Assembly (NCBI GenBank): GCA_963773315.1
Contig: CAVZAF010000002.1
Location: 682,001 to 746,000 of the forward strand
Direction of reading: 5' to 3'
Length of the DNA: 64,000 bases
DNA from: DATKAS01 sp963773315
GTDB taxonomy: Bacteria > Actinomycetota > Acidimicrobiia > Acidimicrobiales > DATKAS01
Part shown: piece by piece, positions 55,834 to 64,000 of the stretch
Numbering within the stretch: the first letter of the stretch is position 1
How the letters are laid out: each line of letters opens with the position of its first letter
Position numbers and translations under genes: made by a program
The notes under the pieces: model-generated
The model's database searches: none
What the model saw: only the letters and a program-made list of their open reading frames with translations
Told to the model about the DNA's origin: nothing

Positions 55834-56901
55834 ATGACCGAGACCGCTGTGTTCGACCCGACCGAGATGGAGCAGTTCGCGGGTCAGCTCGTGTCGATCT
55901 ACGCCGGCTCGATGCTGAACTACATGATCGACATCGGCCACCGCACCGGGCTGTTCACGGCCGCTGGACAGGGACCGGCGACGAGTCAGGAGCTCGCAGA
56001 TCGAGCCGGACTCCACGAGCGCTATGTCCGCGAGTGGCTCGGCTCGATGGTGACCGGGAACATCTTCGACTACGACCCCGCCACTGCCACCTACACGCTT
56101 CCCCTCTCGCACGCCGCGATGCTCACGGACGGACCGATGAACCTCGCGCCCATGGCTGCGTTCGGCACCCACCTCGGCAAGCACGTGCAACAAGTCGCGC
56201 GGGCATTCCGCGAGGGCGGCGGTGTGCCGTACTCCGAGTACCGGCCCGAGTTCACCGACGTGATGGACAGCATCAGCCGGGTGCAGTACGACGGCTTCCT
56301 CGTCGATGTCTACATTCCGCTGGTCCCCGGGTTGCGTGACGGGCTCGAGGCGGGCATCCGTGTCGCCGACGTCGCTTGCGGCACCGGACACGCCCTCGTC
56401 GTGCTGGCGAGGGCATTCCCCGCGTCGACCTTCGTCGGCTACGACCTCGACGACGGCGCGATCGGACGGGCAAGAGCGGAGGCGGCGGGAGCGCAGCTCA
56501 CCAACGTGACGTTCGAGGTCGCCGACGCCGCACGGCTCGACGTTCGCACGCCGTTCGATCTCATCTTCGTGTTCGACGCAGTGCACGACCAGGTCGACCC
56601 GCGCGCGGTGCTCGCGAACATCCACCGTGCGCTGACTCCCGACGGGGTCTTCTTCATGAAGGAGCCACATGGCGCGGACTCTCTGGAGGACAACATCGGA
56701 AACCCGATGGCGCCGTTGCTCTACGCAGCGAGCACGCTTCACTGCATGACGGTGTCGCTCGCTCACGGCGGGGCGGGGATCGGCACGGTCTTCGCGGAGA
56801 AGCTCGCCCTCGAGCTGCTCGCCGAGGCCGGCTTCACCTCGGTCGAGGTGCAGGTCGCTCCCGGCGACCCGGCTGACGCGGTCTACCTGGCTCGGAGGTG
56901 A
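55834..56901 (+). CDS. Methyltransferase with N-terminal winged helix
   Basis: 355 residues from ATG 55834, preceded by AAGGAGG at 55822-55828; the upstream GTG 55816 would place this ribosome site inside the gene. N-terminal winged-helix dimerisation part: IDIGHRTGLFTAAGQGPATSQELADRAGLHERYVREWLGSM. SAM core: RVADVACGTGHALVVLARAFP, VGYDLDDGAIGRARAEAA and FVFDAVHDQVDP. This is the plan of small-molecule O-methyltransferases and the Rv-type methylase/regulator family. It follows the LAL regulator by 78 bases, a possible target. Confidence 0.87.
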   Translation: MTETAVFDPTEMEQFAGQLVSIYAGSMLNYMIDIGHRTGLFTAAGQGPATSQELADRAGLHERYVREWLGSMVTGNIFDYDPATATYTLPLSHAAMLTDGPMNLAPMAAFGTHLGKHVQQVARAFREGGGVPYSEYRPEFTDVMDSISRVQYDGFLVDVYIPLVPGLRDGLEAGIRVADVACGTGHALVVLARAFPASTFVGYDLDDGAIGRARAEAAGAQLTNVTFEVADAARLDVRTPFDLIFVFDAVHDQVDPRAVLANIHRALTPDGVFFMKEPHGADSLEDNIGNPMAPLLYAASTLHCMTVSLAHGGAGIGTVFAEKLALELLAEAGFTSVEVQVAPGDPADAVYLARR

Positions 56902-56911
56902 GCCGAGCCTG

Positions 56912-57629
56912 ATGTGGTCGAGGCGCCTGGCGGTGGGGGCGATCGTCGCCCAGCTGGCGTGCCTCGCCGGATGGGTGTTCGCGGGCGTGATCGAGCGGCA
57001 CGGCTACTCGGTCACGTCCGACGACATCAGCGACCTCGGCGCGCTCACCGCGCACCATCCCGCGATCGTCCTCGTGACCTGTGGCTTGTCGGGCGCCGTG
57101 ACGATCGTGTTCGCACTCGTGGCGTTGCGGCCCGAGCTGGGCCTCGGGGCGTGGCTCGTCGCGCTCTCGCTCGCCGGCCTCGACGACGTGAGCGACGCCT
57201 TCTTCCGGCTCGACTGTCGTGCCGCGGACAACGGCTGCTCGATCGCCACCGCGACCGCGTCGTGGCACGGGAAGGTCCATTCCGCCGCCGCCCTCATCGC
57301 GGCGCTGGCCACCGTCGCCGCTCCGTTCGTACTGGCGCACCGGATGCGCGTCACCGACCGATGGCGTGACCTCGCGCGCCCGACGCCGCATCTTCGGCGT
57401 CGTCGTCGCGCTGAGCGCCATCGCGAGCGTCGCCCTCACCGAGACCCCCGTCGAGGGGTTGGCGCAACGCATCGTCGCGGTGATCGTCCCCCTCGGCGTC
57501 GTGGCGCTCGCCGCACGGGTGCTGCAGCTTCCGCCCCGGCTCCCTCGGCGCGATCAGGAGAACGCGGGCTTGCTCCCGGGGGGCAACGAGATGTCGAACG
57601 CGTTCAACGTGAACGACACGAGCACGTAG
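56912..57629 (+). CDS. DUF998 membrane protein (one indel)
   Basis: About 238 residues. Six hydrophobic segments, starting VGAIVAQLACLAGWVFAGVIERHGYSVTSDDISDLGA, the typical DUF998 opening; then IVLVTCGLSGAVTIVFALVAL and AALIAALATVAAPFVLA. Function unknown. One extra C in a CG-cc run near 57385 splits the frame. As written it runs to 57629 and overlaps the convergent CMD gene by 76 bases; the last about 30 residues are polar and may not be real. It begins 10 bases after the methyltransferase. Confidence 0.75.
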
Positions 57630-58124
57630 TAGCCACACAGCGTCACGAGCTCGACGAGGCCTCTATCCCCGAGCAGCGCCTGCGCTTCGGCGTAGGTCTT
57701 CGCGTCGACATGTCCGTCGGCACACAGCTGCGATGCGACCGCGTGGACGATCCGCTCGTCGTCGTGCTCGAACGTGGGTGTCTGCACCGCGGCCGATCGC
57801 TTCGATCACCGGCTCGCTCACGCCATGCTCCCGGGCCATCGGCACGTGCGCCCACCACTCGAACTCCGCCTTCCAGTGCGCGCCGACGGTGATGATCGCG
57901 AGCTCGAGGAGCCTGCGTTCGACCGACACCCCGAACCGAAGGTGCGCACCGAGGTCCGCGGCACGCCTGCCGACCTCCGGCGCGTGCACCCACGGATTGA
58001 ACGGGCCGCGAAGCCCTCCGTGCTCGTCGACGACCGCGGCCGACCGCGTCGAGACGATCTGATCCCAGAGGGCCTGGCCGGCTTCGTCGAGGTCGTCGCG
58101 GTGGAGGGCGGGAAGTCTGCTCAT
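57554..58124 (-). CDS. Carboxymuconolactone-decarboxylase family protein (one indel)
   Basis: About 190 residues from ATG 58124, with GAGAGGA upstream. RLLELAIITVGAHWKAEFEWWAHVPMAREHGVSEPVIEAI carries the family's Glu/His core; the AhpD-type CxxC is absent, so it is more like the lactone decarboxylase branch. The frame breaks near 57790. The C-terminal ELVTLCGYYVLVSFTLNAFDISLP is conserved in relatives, which supports the end at 57554. It follows the cyclase gene closely on the same strand. Confidence 0.85.
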
Positions 58125-58137
58125 TCTGTGATTCCTC

Positions 58138-58800
58138 TCATTCGGGGATGATCGCAAATGCACGGACCGGAAACGTGCCGAAGCCGCTGATCTTGGGTGG
58201 GACTGCGAAGAACCGCGCGCCCCGCTCGGGCAGCTCGTCGAGATGGGTGAGGTGCTCGACGATCGGGATGCCGGCGCCGAGGAACCCGTGGTGTGCGGGC
58301 CTCGTGAGGTCTTCGATCGAGTCGATGTTCACCGAATCGATGCCGACCAGTGCCACTTCCTCCGCGACCAGCCGCTCGACGAGCGGCGCGCGTCAGGTGA
58401 GGGGCGGACTCGCCGTACTGCGGCGTGCGCCAGTGGCGATCCCAGCCGGTGTGGAAGAGCACGGCATGGCCTTCGAGCGGGCCGGTGGGCAACGCGTCGA
58501 GCCCGATCCCTCCGGCGACGCCGGTGAGCGTGCGCGACGACCGCCGGGAGGTCGGCGGTCTGCGCGAGTGCGAGCCCGGCGAGGTCCGCGCCATCGGCGT
58601 GGAAGTGCCACGGGCTGTCGATGTAGGTGCCTGTGTTCGCGACCATGTCGATGCGGCCGATCTGGAACGAGATCCCCGGCGCCATCCGTTGCCGCGGTGT
58701 CCTCCCTGCTCAAGTGCGTGGTGATCGCCGGTCCGGGGAGGCCCGGATAGGTCGTCATCGCGTCGACGATCTCGTGGCTGCAATCGATGAGCCGGGTCAT
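58138..58800 (-). CDS. Cyclase-family (kynurenine-formamidase-like) metal hydrolase (indels)
   Basis: About 218 residues from ATG 58800. RLIDCSHEIVDAMTTYPGLPGP is the usual opening. The metal motif HxGTHxDxPxH appears as NTGTYIDSPWHF, so two of the usual His are Asn and Tyr, a variant subgroup. VLFHTGWDRHW and VGIDSVNIDS follow. Relatives hydrolyse N-formylkynurenine or cyclic amides. Frame breaks near 58685, 58530 and 58395. It shares a 23-base promoter with the aminotransferase, itself a kynurenine/glutamine transaminase relative. Confidence 0.82.
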
Positions 58801-58823
58801 CCGGCGACTCTAAGGTGCGGCAG
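58801..58823. promoter_or_regulatory. Compact bidirectional promoter (23 bp) for two leaderless genes
   Basis: Plus: TAAGGT (58811-58816), then 7 bases, then GTG 58824. Minus: TAGAGT (58812 to 58807), then 6 bases, then ATG 58800. The two -10 boxes share the TA at 58811-58812, the same geometry as 45195-45217. The plus box makes GTG 58824, not GTG 58815, the likely aminotransferase start. Confidence 0.6.
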
Positions 58824-59990
58824 GTGAGCGACCGTGTGCCGTATCTGGTGTCGCGCCTCCAAGGCTTCGGCACCACGATCTTCGCCGAGATGTCCGCGCT
58901 CGCGGTCGAGACCGGCTCGGTGAACCTCGGGCAGGGCTTCCCCGACACCGACGGCCCTCCCGAGGTGATGCAGGCCGCGATCGACGCGATCAAGCGGGGC
59001 GAGAACCAGTACCCGCCGGGACCCGGCATCGCCGATCTCCGCCTCGCGATCGCCGAGCATCAGCAGCATTGGTATGGGCTGCAGTTCGATCCCGACACCG
59101 AGATCTTGGTGACCGCCGGCGCGACCGAGGCGATCGCGTCGGCCCTGCTCTCGCTGTGCGAGCCCGGCGACGAGGTCGTCACCTTCGAGCCGTACTACGA
59201 CTCGTACTCCGCGTGCATCGCGATGGCGGGAGCGACGCATCGCCTCGTGCAGCTCACGCCCCCCGGCTACACGTTCGACCCCGATGCGTTCCGCGCTGCG
59301 ATCACGCCGCGGACGCGGCTCCTCCTCATCAACTCACCGCACAACCCGACGGGGAAGGTCCTGTCGCGTGACGAGCTCGAGGTCATCGCCGCGCTCTGCC
59401 TCGAGCACGACCTCATCGCAGTCACCGACGAGGTGTACGAGCACATCGTGTTCGACGGTGCGCACATCCCACTCGCCACGTTGCCCGGCATGCGCGACCG
59501 CGTCGTCACGATCTCCTCCGGCGGCAAGTCGTTCTCGTGCACGGGGTGGAAGATCGGGTGGGTCTGCGCGTCGCCCCCGCTCGTGCGGGCGATTCGCACC
59601 GCGAAGCAGTTCCTCACGTACGTGAACGGAGCGCCGTTCCAGCCGGCGATCGCCGTCGGTCTTCGCCTGCCCGACGAGCGCATCAACGCCCTCGGGCTCG
59701 AGCTGCGCGAGAAGCGCGACCGGCTTTCGGCGGGGCTCATGAGCGCGGGGCTGACCGTGTACCCGTCGGCGGGCACGTACTTCGTCACTGTCGACATCCG
59801 GTCGCTCGGCGAGCACGACGGGTACGCCTTCTGTCGGTCGTTGCCCGAGCGGTGCGGCGTCGTCGCCGTGCCGAACGTGGTGTTCTACGACGACGTAGAA
59901 GCAGGATCGCCTCTCGTGCGTTTCGCGTTCTGCAAGAAGCTCGACGTGATCGACGACGCTGTCGCTCGGTTGCAGAAGCTCGCTAGGTAG
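58824..59990 (+). CDS. Class I aminotransferase, glutamine/methionine/kynurenine transaminase type
   Basis: Intact, 388 residues. VNLGQGFPDTDGPPEV is the KAT/YbdL-type opening. PLP contacts: TAGATEAIAS, SPHNPTGKV (Asn), VTDEVYEHIVFD (Asp, Tyr), and Schiff-base K235 in SSGGKSFSCTGWKIGW. This branch (GTK/KAT, MtnE, DapC-like Rv0858c) uses glutamine, methionine or kynurenine and makes 2-oxoglutaramate from glutamine. The nitrilase-type gene 18 bases downstream fits as the omega-amidase that clears 2-oxoglutaramate. Confidence 0.92.
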   Translation: MSDRVPYLVSRLQGFGTTIFAEMSALAVETGSVNLGQGFPDTDGPPEVMQAAIDAIKRGENQYPPGPGIADLRLAIAEHQQHWYGLQFDPDTEILVTAGATEAIASALLSLCEPGDEVVTFEPYYDSYSACIAMAGATHRLVQLTPPGYTFDPDAFRAAITPRTRLLLINSPHNPTGKVLSRDELEVIAALCLEHDLIAVTDEVYEHIVFDGAHIPLATLPGMRDRVVTISSGGKSFSCTGWKIGWVCASPPLVRAIRTAKQFLTYVNGAPFQPAIAVGLRLPDERINALGLELREKRDRLSAGLMSAGLTVYPSAGTYFVTVDIRSLGEHDGYAFCRSLPERCGVVAVPNVVFYDDVEAGSPLVRFAFCKKLDVIDDAVARLQKLAR

Positions 59991-60008
59991 ACCAGGCAGG
60001 GAGGCAGC

Positions 60009-60769
60009 GTGAAGGTCGCCGCGATCCAGCACGACATCGTGTGGGAGGACCCCGGCGCGAACTTCGTTCGCCTCGCCAGCCTCATCAGCGAGGCGGCTGC
60101 GCAGGGAGCGCGCCTCGCCGTGCTGACCGAGATGTACTCGACCGGCTTCTCGATGGCCGCGGAGCGCATCGCCGAGCCGGCGGGAGGGCGCAGCAGCGCG
60201 TTCCTGGTCGAGCAGGCCGCACAGAACGACCTCTGGGTGTGCGGCTCGCTGCCCGAAGTCGCGAACAGGCGCGACGCGTCCCGTCCAATTGCCTGGTGCT
60301 CGCAGGTCCCGACGGCACGATCCTGCGATACCGCAAGATCCACCCGTTCTCGTTCGCGGGAGAGCACTACCACTACGAGGCCGGCGACAAGCACGTCACG
60401 GTGATGGTCGAAGGCGTGAGGCTGAGCCTCTTCGTCTGCTACGACCTCCGGTTCGGCGACGAGTTCTGGCCGCTCGCGTCCGACACCGACTGCTACGTCG
60501 TGGTCGCGAATTGGCCGGCGTCGCGTCGTTCACACTGGATGACGCTGGTGCGGGCACGCGCGATCGAGAACCAGGCGTACGTCGTGGCGGTGAACCGCGT
60601 CGGGTCGGGCGACGGCCTCGACTACAGCGGCGACAGCGCCATCATCGGTCCGTTCGGCGAGGAGGTCGTGGTCGGCGACGATCGCGAGGCGGTGCTCGTA
60701 GGAGACGTTGACCCGGCCGTGGTCGCCGACACCCGCGCGCGCTTCCCGTTTCTCGTCGACCGGCGCTGA
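60009..60769 (+). CDS. Carbon-nitrogen hydrolase, omega-amidase-like (one indel)
   Basis: About 254 residues from GTG 60009, with GGGAGG upstream. Nitrilase triad: Glu in VLTEMYSTGFS (E41), Lys in RYRKIHPFSFAGE, Cys in LFVCYDLRFGDEFWP. MYSTGFSM and HPFSFAGEHYHYEAG are diagnostic of the NIT2/YafV omega-amidase branch, which hydrolyses 2-oxoglutaramate. The frame breaks near 60292, where one third base is missing (CC_ AAT). Same transcript as the transaminase. Confidence 0.9.
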
Positions 60770-60812
60770 GCCGCGGTCGATAAGGTCGCGGCCTCGACAA
60801 GAGGGGGATGTC

Positions 60813-61772
60813 ATGGAGTCGTTCAACGGCAAGGTCGCGGTCGTCACCGGGGGCGGCACGGGCATGGGGGCCGAGCTCGTCGTGCAGCTCGCGGCCCAGG
60901 GATGCTCCGTGGCTACGTGTGATGTCCACTCCGAGACGCTCGCCGAGACGGCAAAGCGAGCCGCGAACGAGGCGCCCGCGGGCGCTCGCATCACGACCCA
61001 CCTCTGCGACGTGGCCGATGTCGCGCAGGTCGACCGCTTCCGTGACGACGTCGTGAAGGAGCACGAGACCGACCACATCAACCTGCTCTTCAACAACGCC
61101 GGCATCGGCGGTGGCGGGTCGTTCATCACCGGCAAGCGCGAGGAGTGGGACCGCGTGTTCGGCATCGATTGGGGCGGCGTCTACAACTGCGCTCGCGCGT
61201 TCGTGCCGTTGCTCGTCGCGAGCGACGATGGCTACCTCGTGAACACGAGCAGCGTGAACGGCTTCTGGGCGTCGCTCGGCCCGGGCAACCCGCACACCGC
61301 ATACTCCGCGGCGAAGTTCGCGGTGAAGGGCTTCTCCGAGGCGCTCATCGAGGACTTCAGGGTGAACGCACCCCACGTGAAGGTCGCCGTCGTGATGCCG
61401 GGGCACATCGGCACCGACATCGTGTCGAACAGCCGCCGCGTGCTCGGTGGTGCGGAGCCCGACGAGATGACCGCCGACGACCTCGCTGAGGCACGGGTGC
61501 AGATGGGCAAGCGTGGCATGCCAGTGCAGTCGATGAGCGACGACGACATCCGCGGGATGATGAAGATGCTCGGCGAGGGCTTCAAGTCCATGGCGCCGGT
61601 GTCGGCCGCTCAGGCGGCGACGATCATCCTCGACGCAGTGAAGGCGGGGAAGTGGCGGATCCTCGTCGGCGACGACGCCCATCGGCTCGACGAGGTCGTG
61701 CGCGCGAGCCCGGAGGGCATCTACGACGAGGGCGGTGTCAGCCTCATCTCCGTCATCCAGCAGGGCTCCTGA
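60813..61772 (+). CDS. Short-chain dehydrogenase/reductase
   Basis: Intact, 319 residues from ATG 60813, with GAGGGGGA upstream. VTGGGTGMGAELVVQL (GxxxGMG), FNNAGIGGGG, VNTSSVNG, YSAAKFAVKGF and MPGHIGTDI. The extra C-terminal 60 residues after the fold are usual for this actinobacterial subgroup. Substrate unknown. A weak hairpin after its stop and a 121-base gap separate it from the LarA-like gene. Confidence 0.9.
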   Translation: MESFNGKVAVVTGGGTGMGAELVVQLAAQGCSVATCDVHSETLAETAKRAANEAPAGARITTHLCDVADVAQVDRFRDDVVKEHETDHINLLFNNAGIGGGGSFITGKREEWDRVFGIDWGGVYNCARAFVPLLVASDDGYLVNTSSVNGFWASLGPGNPHTAYSAAKFAVKGFSEALIEDFRVNAPHVKVAVVMPGHIGTDIVSNSRRVLGGAEPDEMTADDLAEARVQMGKRGMPVQSMSDDDIRGMMKMLGEGFKSMAPVSAAQAATIILDAVKAGKWRILVGDDAHRLDEVVRASPEGIYDEGGVSLISVIQQGS

Positions 61773-61893
61773 GAGAGGTCCTTGTTCAGCAGGAACCTCG
61801 GCTGGGTGCCCGTAGAGCATCGCGGCGAGGCTACGGCGATACCATCCCGCGATCGCTCGAGATCTTCCTTCTCTCTTCCTCGCCCGCCAGTCG

Positions 61894-63133
61894 GTGCGCG
61901 GCCCGAAGATCGAAGACGTGGCCGGGCGGGTCGACGAGGCGCTGCGGTCGCTCGACCTCGGATCGCGGGCGAGCGCAGGCGATCGCGTCGCGGTGACCGC
62001 GGGCAGTCGGGGCATCGCGAACATCGCCGTCGCGGTGAAGGCGACGGTGGACCATCTCAGCGGTCTCGGCGCCGTGCCGTTCATCGTGCCCGCGATGGGC
62101 AGTCACGGCGGCGGCACCGCGCGAAGGGCAGACCGACCTCCTCGCGTCGTTTGGCATCACGGAGGACTTCTGCGGCTGTCCGATCGACGCGCGGATGGAC
62201 GTGGTGACCCTCGCCGACTCGAAGCTCGGCTTCCCGATCCTCTATGCGACGGCAGCCGCAGAGGCCGATCACGTCGTCGTCGTGAACCGAGTGAAGACCC
62301 ACACGATGTTCACCGGCCCCGTCGAGAGCGGCCTCGCGAAGATGGCGACCATCGGGCTCGGGAAGCTCGAAGGCGCCACGCTCTACCACCGAGCGATGTT
62401 CGAGCTCGGCTGGATGGACGTGATCAACGACGCGATGCCAATCGTGGTCGAGCGCGGCAATGTCCTCGCGGGCGTCGCGCTCGTAGAGCGAGGCGATGAG
62501 CAGACGGCGCGCATCGAAGCCATCGCAGGAGAGCGCATCCTCGATGTCGAACCCGACCTCTTGGGTGACTCGCTGCGATGGATGGCCACCATCCCCTTCA
62601 CCGACATCGACCTGTTGCTGATCGACAAGATCGGGAAGAACATCAGTGGCACCGGGCTCGACCCGACGGTCGTAGGTCGCAAGGACGCGCTGCACCATGC
62701 CGATCCGGCGCGAGACCTCCGTGTGCGCTACATCGCCGCGCGCGGGCTCACCGAGGAGACGCACGGGAACGCGGTAGGCGTCGGCTTCGCCGAGTTCTGC
62801 CGCTCGCGGATCCTGCGCGAGATGGACGTGGCGGTGACTCGCTTGAACGCGTTGACCGCGGGCGATGTTCCGGCAGCGATGGTGCCGGTCGACTTCGAAA
62901 CCGACGCCGAGATCCTCGACGCCTCGCTCGCGCTCATCGGGCTGCGGTCGCCGTCCCAAGCGCGCGTCATCTGGATGCGCAGCACGCTCGAGGTCGATCT
63001 GATCGCCTGCTCCGAGGCACTGCTCGAAGAGGCCGAGCTCAGAGACGACGTCGAAGTGCTGACCGGCTTGATGGCGATGCCGATCGCCGACGACGACAAC
63101 CTTCCCGACCTGCTGCCGCGAGAGGCCTGGTAA
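61894..63133 (+). CDS. LarA-like (DUF2088, lactate racemase domain) protein (one indel)
   Basis: About 412 residues from GTG 61894, the only in-frame start, although LPSLFLARQS just upstream also looks coding. VTAGSRGIANIAVAVKATVD, VPAMGSHGGGTA and VVVVNRVKTHTMFTGPVESGLAKMATIGLGK match the N-terminal domain of nickel-pincer racemases. One GC-g/c insertion near 62115 splits the frame. LarA needs LarB and LarE for its cofactor; none is here, so the function is open. Confidence 0.85.
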
Positions 63134-63152
63134 CGGGCACAATCGTTCCCCA

Positions 63153-64000
63153 ATGACTGCTGATGGGGTGGGCGCCGCGATCGCGACGAACGTCGAGCGC
63201 GTCCTGCTCGGCAAGCGAGAGCAGGTCCGAATCGTGGTGGCAGCCCTCCTGGCTCGCGGCCACGTGCTGATCGAAGATGCGCCGGGCGTCGGAAAGACGC
63301 TCCTCGCGAAGGCGGTGGCTCGGTCGATCGGCGGCACCGTCGGCCGTGTACAGGGCACCGCGGACCTGCTTCCCGCCGACATCACCGGCGTGACGATCTT
63401 CGACCAGGAACGGCGCGACTGGGACTTCCGTCCGGGCCCGCTCTTCAATCACGTGCTGCTCGTCGACGAGATCAACCGGGCGACGCCGCGCGCGCAATCG
63501 GCGCTCCTCGAGGCGATGGCCGAGGGCCACACCACGGTCGACGGCTCGCAGCACGACCTGCCCGAGCCCTTCCTCGTGCTCGCGACCCAGAACCCGTTCG
63601 GCGACGCTGGGACGTTCCCGTTGATCGCGGGCGAGTACGACCGGTTCGCGGTGTCGGTCTCTCTCGGCCTTCCGGGCCGAGACGTCGAACGCGAGCTGTT
63701 GAGAGGCAACGGTGGGCTCGGCGCGCTCGACGCGCTCGAGGCGGTGACCGATCCGAGCGAGCTGGCGCGGTGCCAACGCGAGGTGGCCGCGATGCACGTC
63801 GCCTCTGCAGTCGAGGAGTACGTGCTCGACATCGCCGAGGCCACGCGCATCGGAGGACCCAGCTCGCCCGGCGATCGCGGCATCAGCCCACGAGCGACGC
63901 AGGCCTTGCTCGCCGTCGCGAAGGGATGCGCCGCGACGATGGGGCGCACCTACGTCACCCCGGACGACGTGCAGACGGTTGCAAGCGCCGTCCTCGCGCA
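63153..64000 (+). CDS. MoxR-family AAA ATPase, 5' part
   Basis: Starts ATG 63153 and runs past the window end (282 codons visible). GKREQVRIVVAALLARGHVLIEDAPGVGKTLLAKA holds Walker A; Walker B and sensor follow in VLLVDEINRATPRAQSALLEAM and VLATQNPFGDAGTFPL, and GISPRATQALLAVAKGCA is the sensor 2/lid region. MoxR ATPases act as chaperones for metal-cofactor insertion, usually with DUF58 and VWA genes downstream, which would lie outside this window. Confidence 0.92.
   Translation, partial: MTADGVGAAIATNVERVLLGKREQVRIVVAALLARGHVLIEDAPGVGKTLLAKAVARSIGGTVGRVQGTADLLPADITGVTIFDQERRDWDFRPGPLFNHVLLVDEINRATPRAQSALLEAMAEGHTTVDGSQHDLPEPFLVLATQNPFGDAGTFPLIAGEYDRFAVSVSLGLPGRDVERELLRGNGGLGALDALEAVTDPSELARCQREVAAMHVASAVEEYVLDIAEATRIGGPSSPGDRGISPRATQALLAVAKGCAATMGRTYVTPDDVQTVASAVLA

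Overview
The window looks like a chromosome segment of a high-G+C actinobacterium. Likely F420-dependent enzymes (a luciferase-like and a PPOX-type oxidoreductase), mycothiol-type DinB/maleylpyruvate-isomerase folds, GTG starts, GTGA/ATGA gene overlaps and many leaderless promoters all fit an environmental catabolic actinobacterium. The class Acidimicrobiia is my guess, from gene content only. I see no rRNA, tRNA, CRISPR array, insertion sequence or phage gene. Coding density is very high: no gap longer than 300 bases lacks a gene.

Layout. 0-5 kb: tail of a D-aminoacylase, aldo/keto reductase, acyl-CoA synthetase and two tandem phytanoyl-CoA-type dioxygenases in one coupled plus-strand run. 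4.8-11.5 kb: DinB-fold enzyme, a damaged SDR, arylamine N-acetyltransferase, an HD-GYP/LuxR fusion, two esterases, YceI. 11.5-16.8 kb: SulP and MFS transporters (divergent), a third dioxygenase and a membrane esterase. 16.8-24.8 kb: minus-strand run with a lone form-II CoxL-type molybdoenzyme subunit, GYD protein, chromate transporter, family 1 glycosidase, a winged-helix/hydrolase fusion and a Baeyer-Villiger monooxygenase. 24.9-33.8 kb: serine hydrolase, Gfo/Idh, hydroxyacid dehydrogenase, SDRs, a TetR-controlled flavin hydroxylase, and a small regulatory cluster (PAS protein, 37-residue membrane peptide, Fe-S-type regulator). 33.8-42.5 kb: ABC exporter, carbonic anhydrase, hydrolase, and a second TetR-controlled flavin hydroxylase operon with its own LuxR regulator. 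42.5-48.1 kb: small single-domain enzymes, many divergently paired, and a DinB-MOSC fusion. 48.1-57.6 kb: a second Baeyer-Villiger monooxygenase, OsmC, flavoprotein, two methyltransferases, a large AAA/LuxR regulator, DUF998. 57.5-64 kb: decarboxylase-like, cyclase, glutamine-transaminase/omega-amidase pair, SDR, LarA-like protein and the start of a MoxR ATPase.

The theme is oxidative breakdown of hydrophobic or aromatic compounds (acyl-CoA ligase, two BVMOs, two flavin hydroxylases, many SDRs and alpha/beta hydrolases), with dispersed local regulators.

Caveat: about twenty genes are split by one-base indels. Nearly all those I resolved by hand fall at the third base of a codon, where the sequence shows two alternative wobble bases in a row or none. 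This points to a consensus problem such as merged strain variants, not gene decay, so I annotate these as whole genes and flag them. Two regulatory observations stand out: three very short divergent gaps (19-23 bp) with overlapping -10 boxes for two leaderless genes, and a perfect 25-bp palindrome over the promoter of a flavin hydroxylase.
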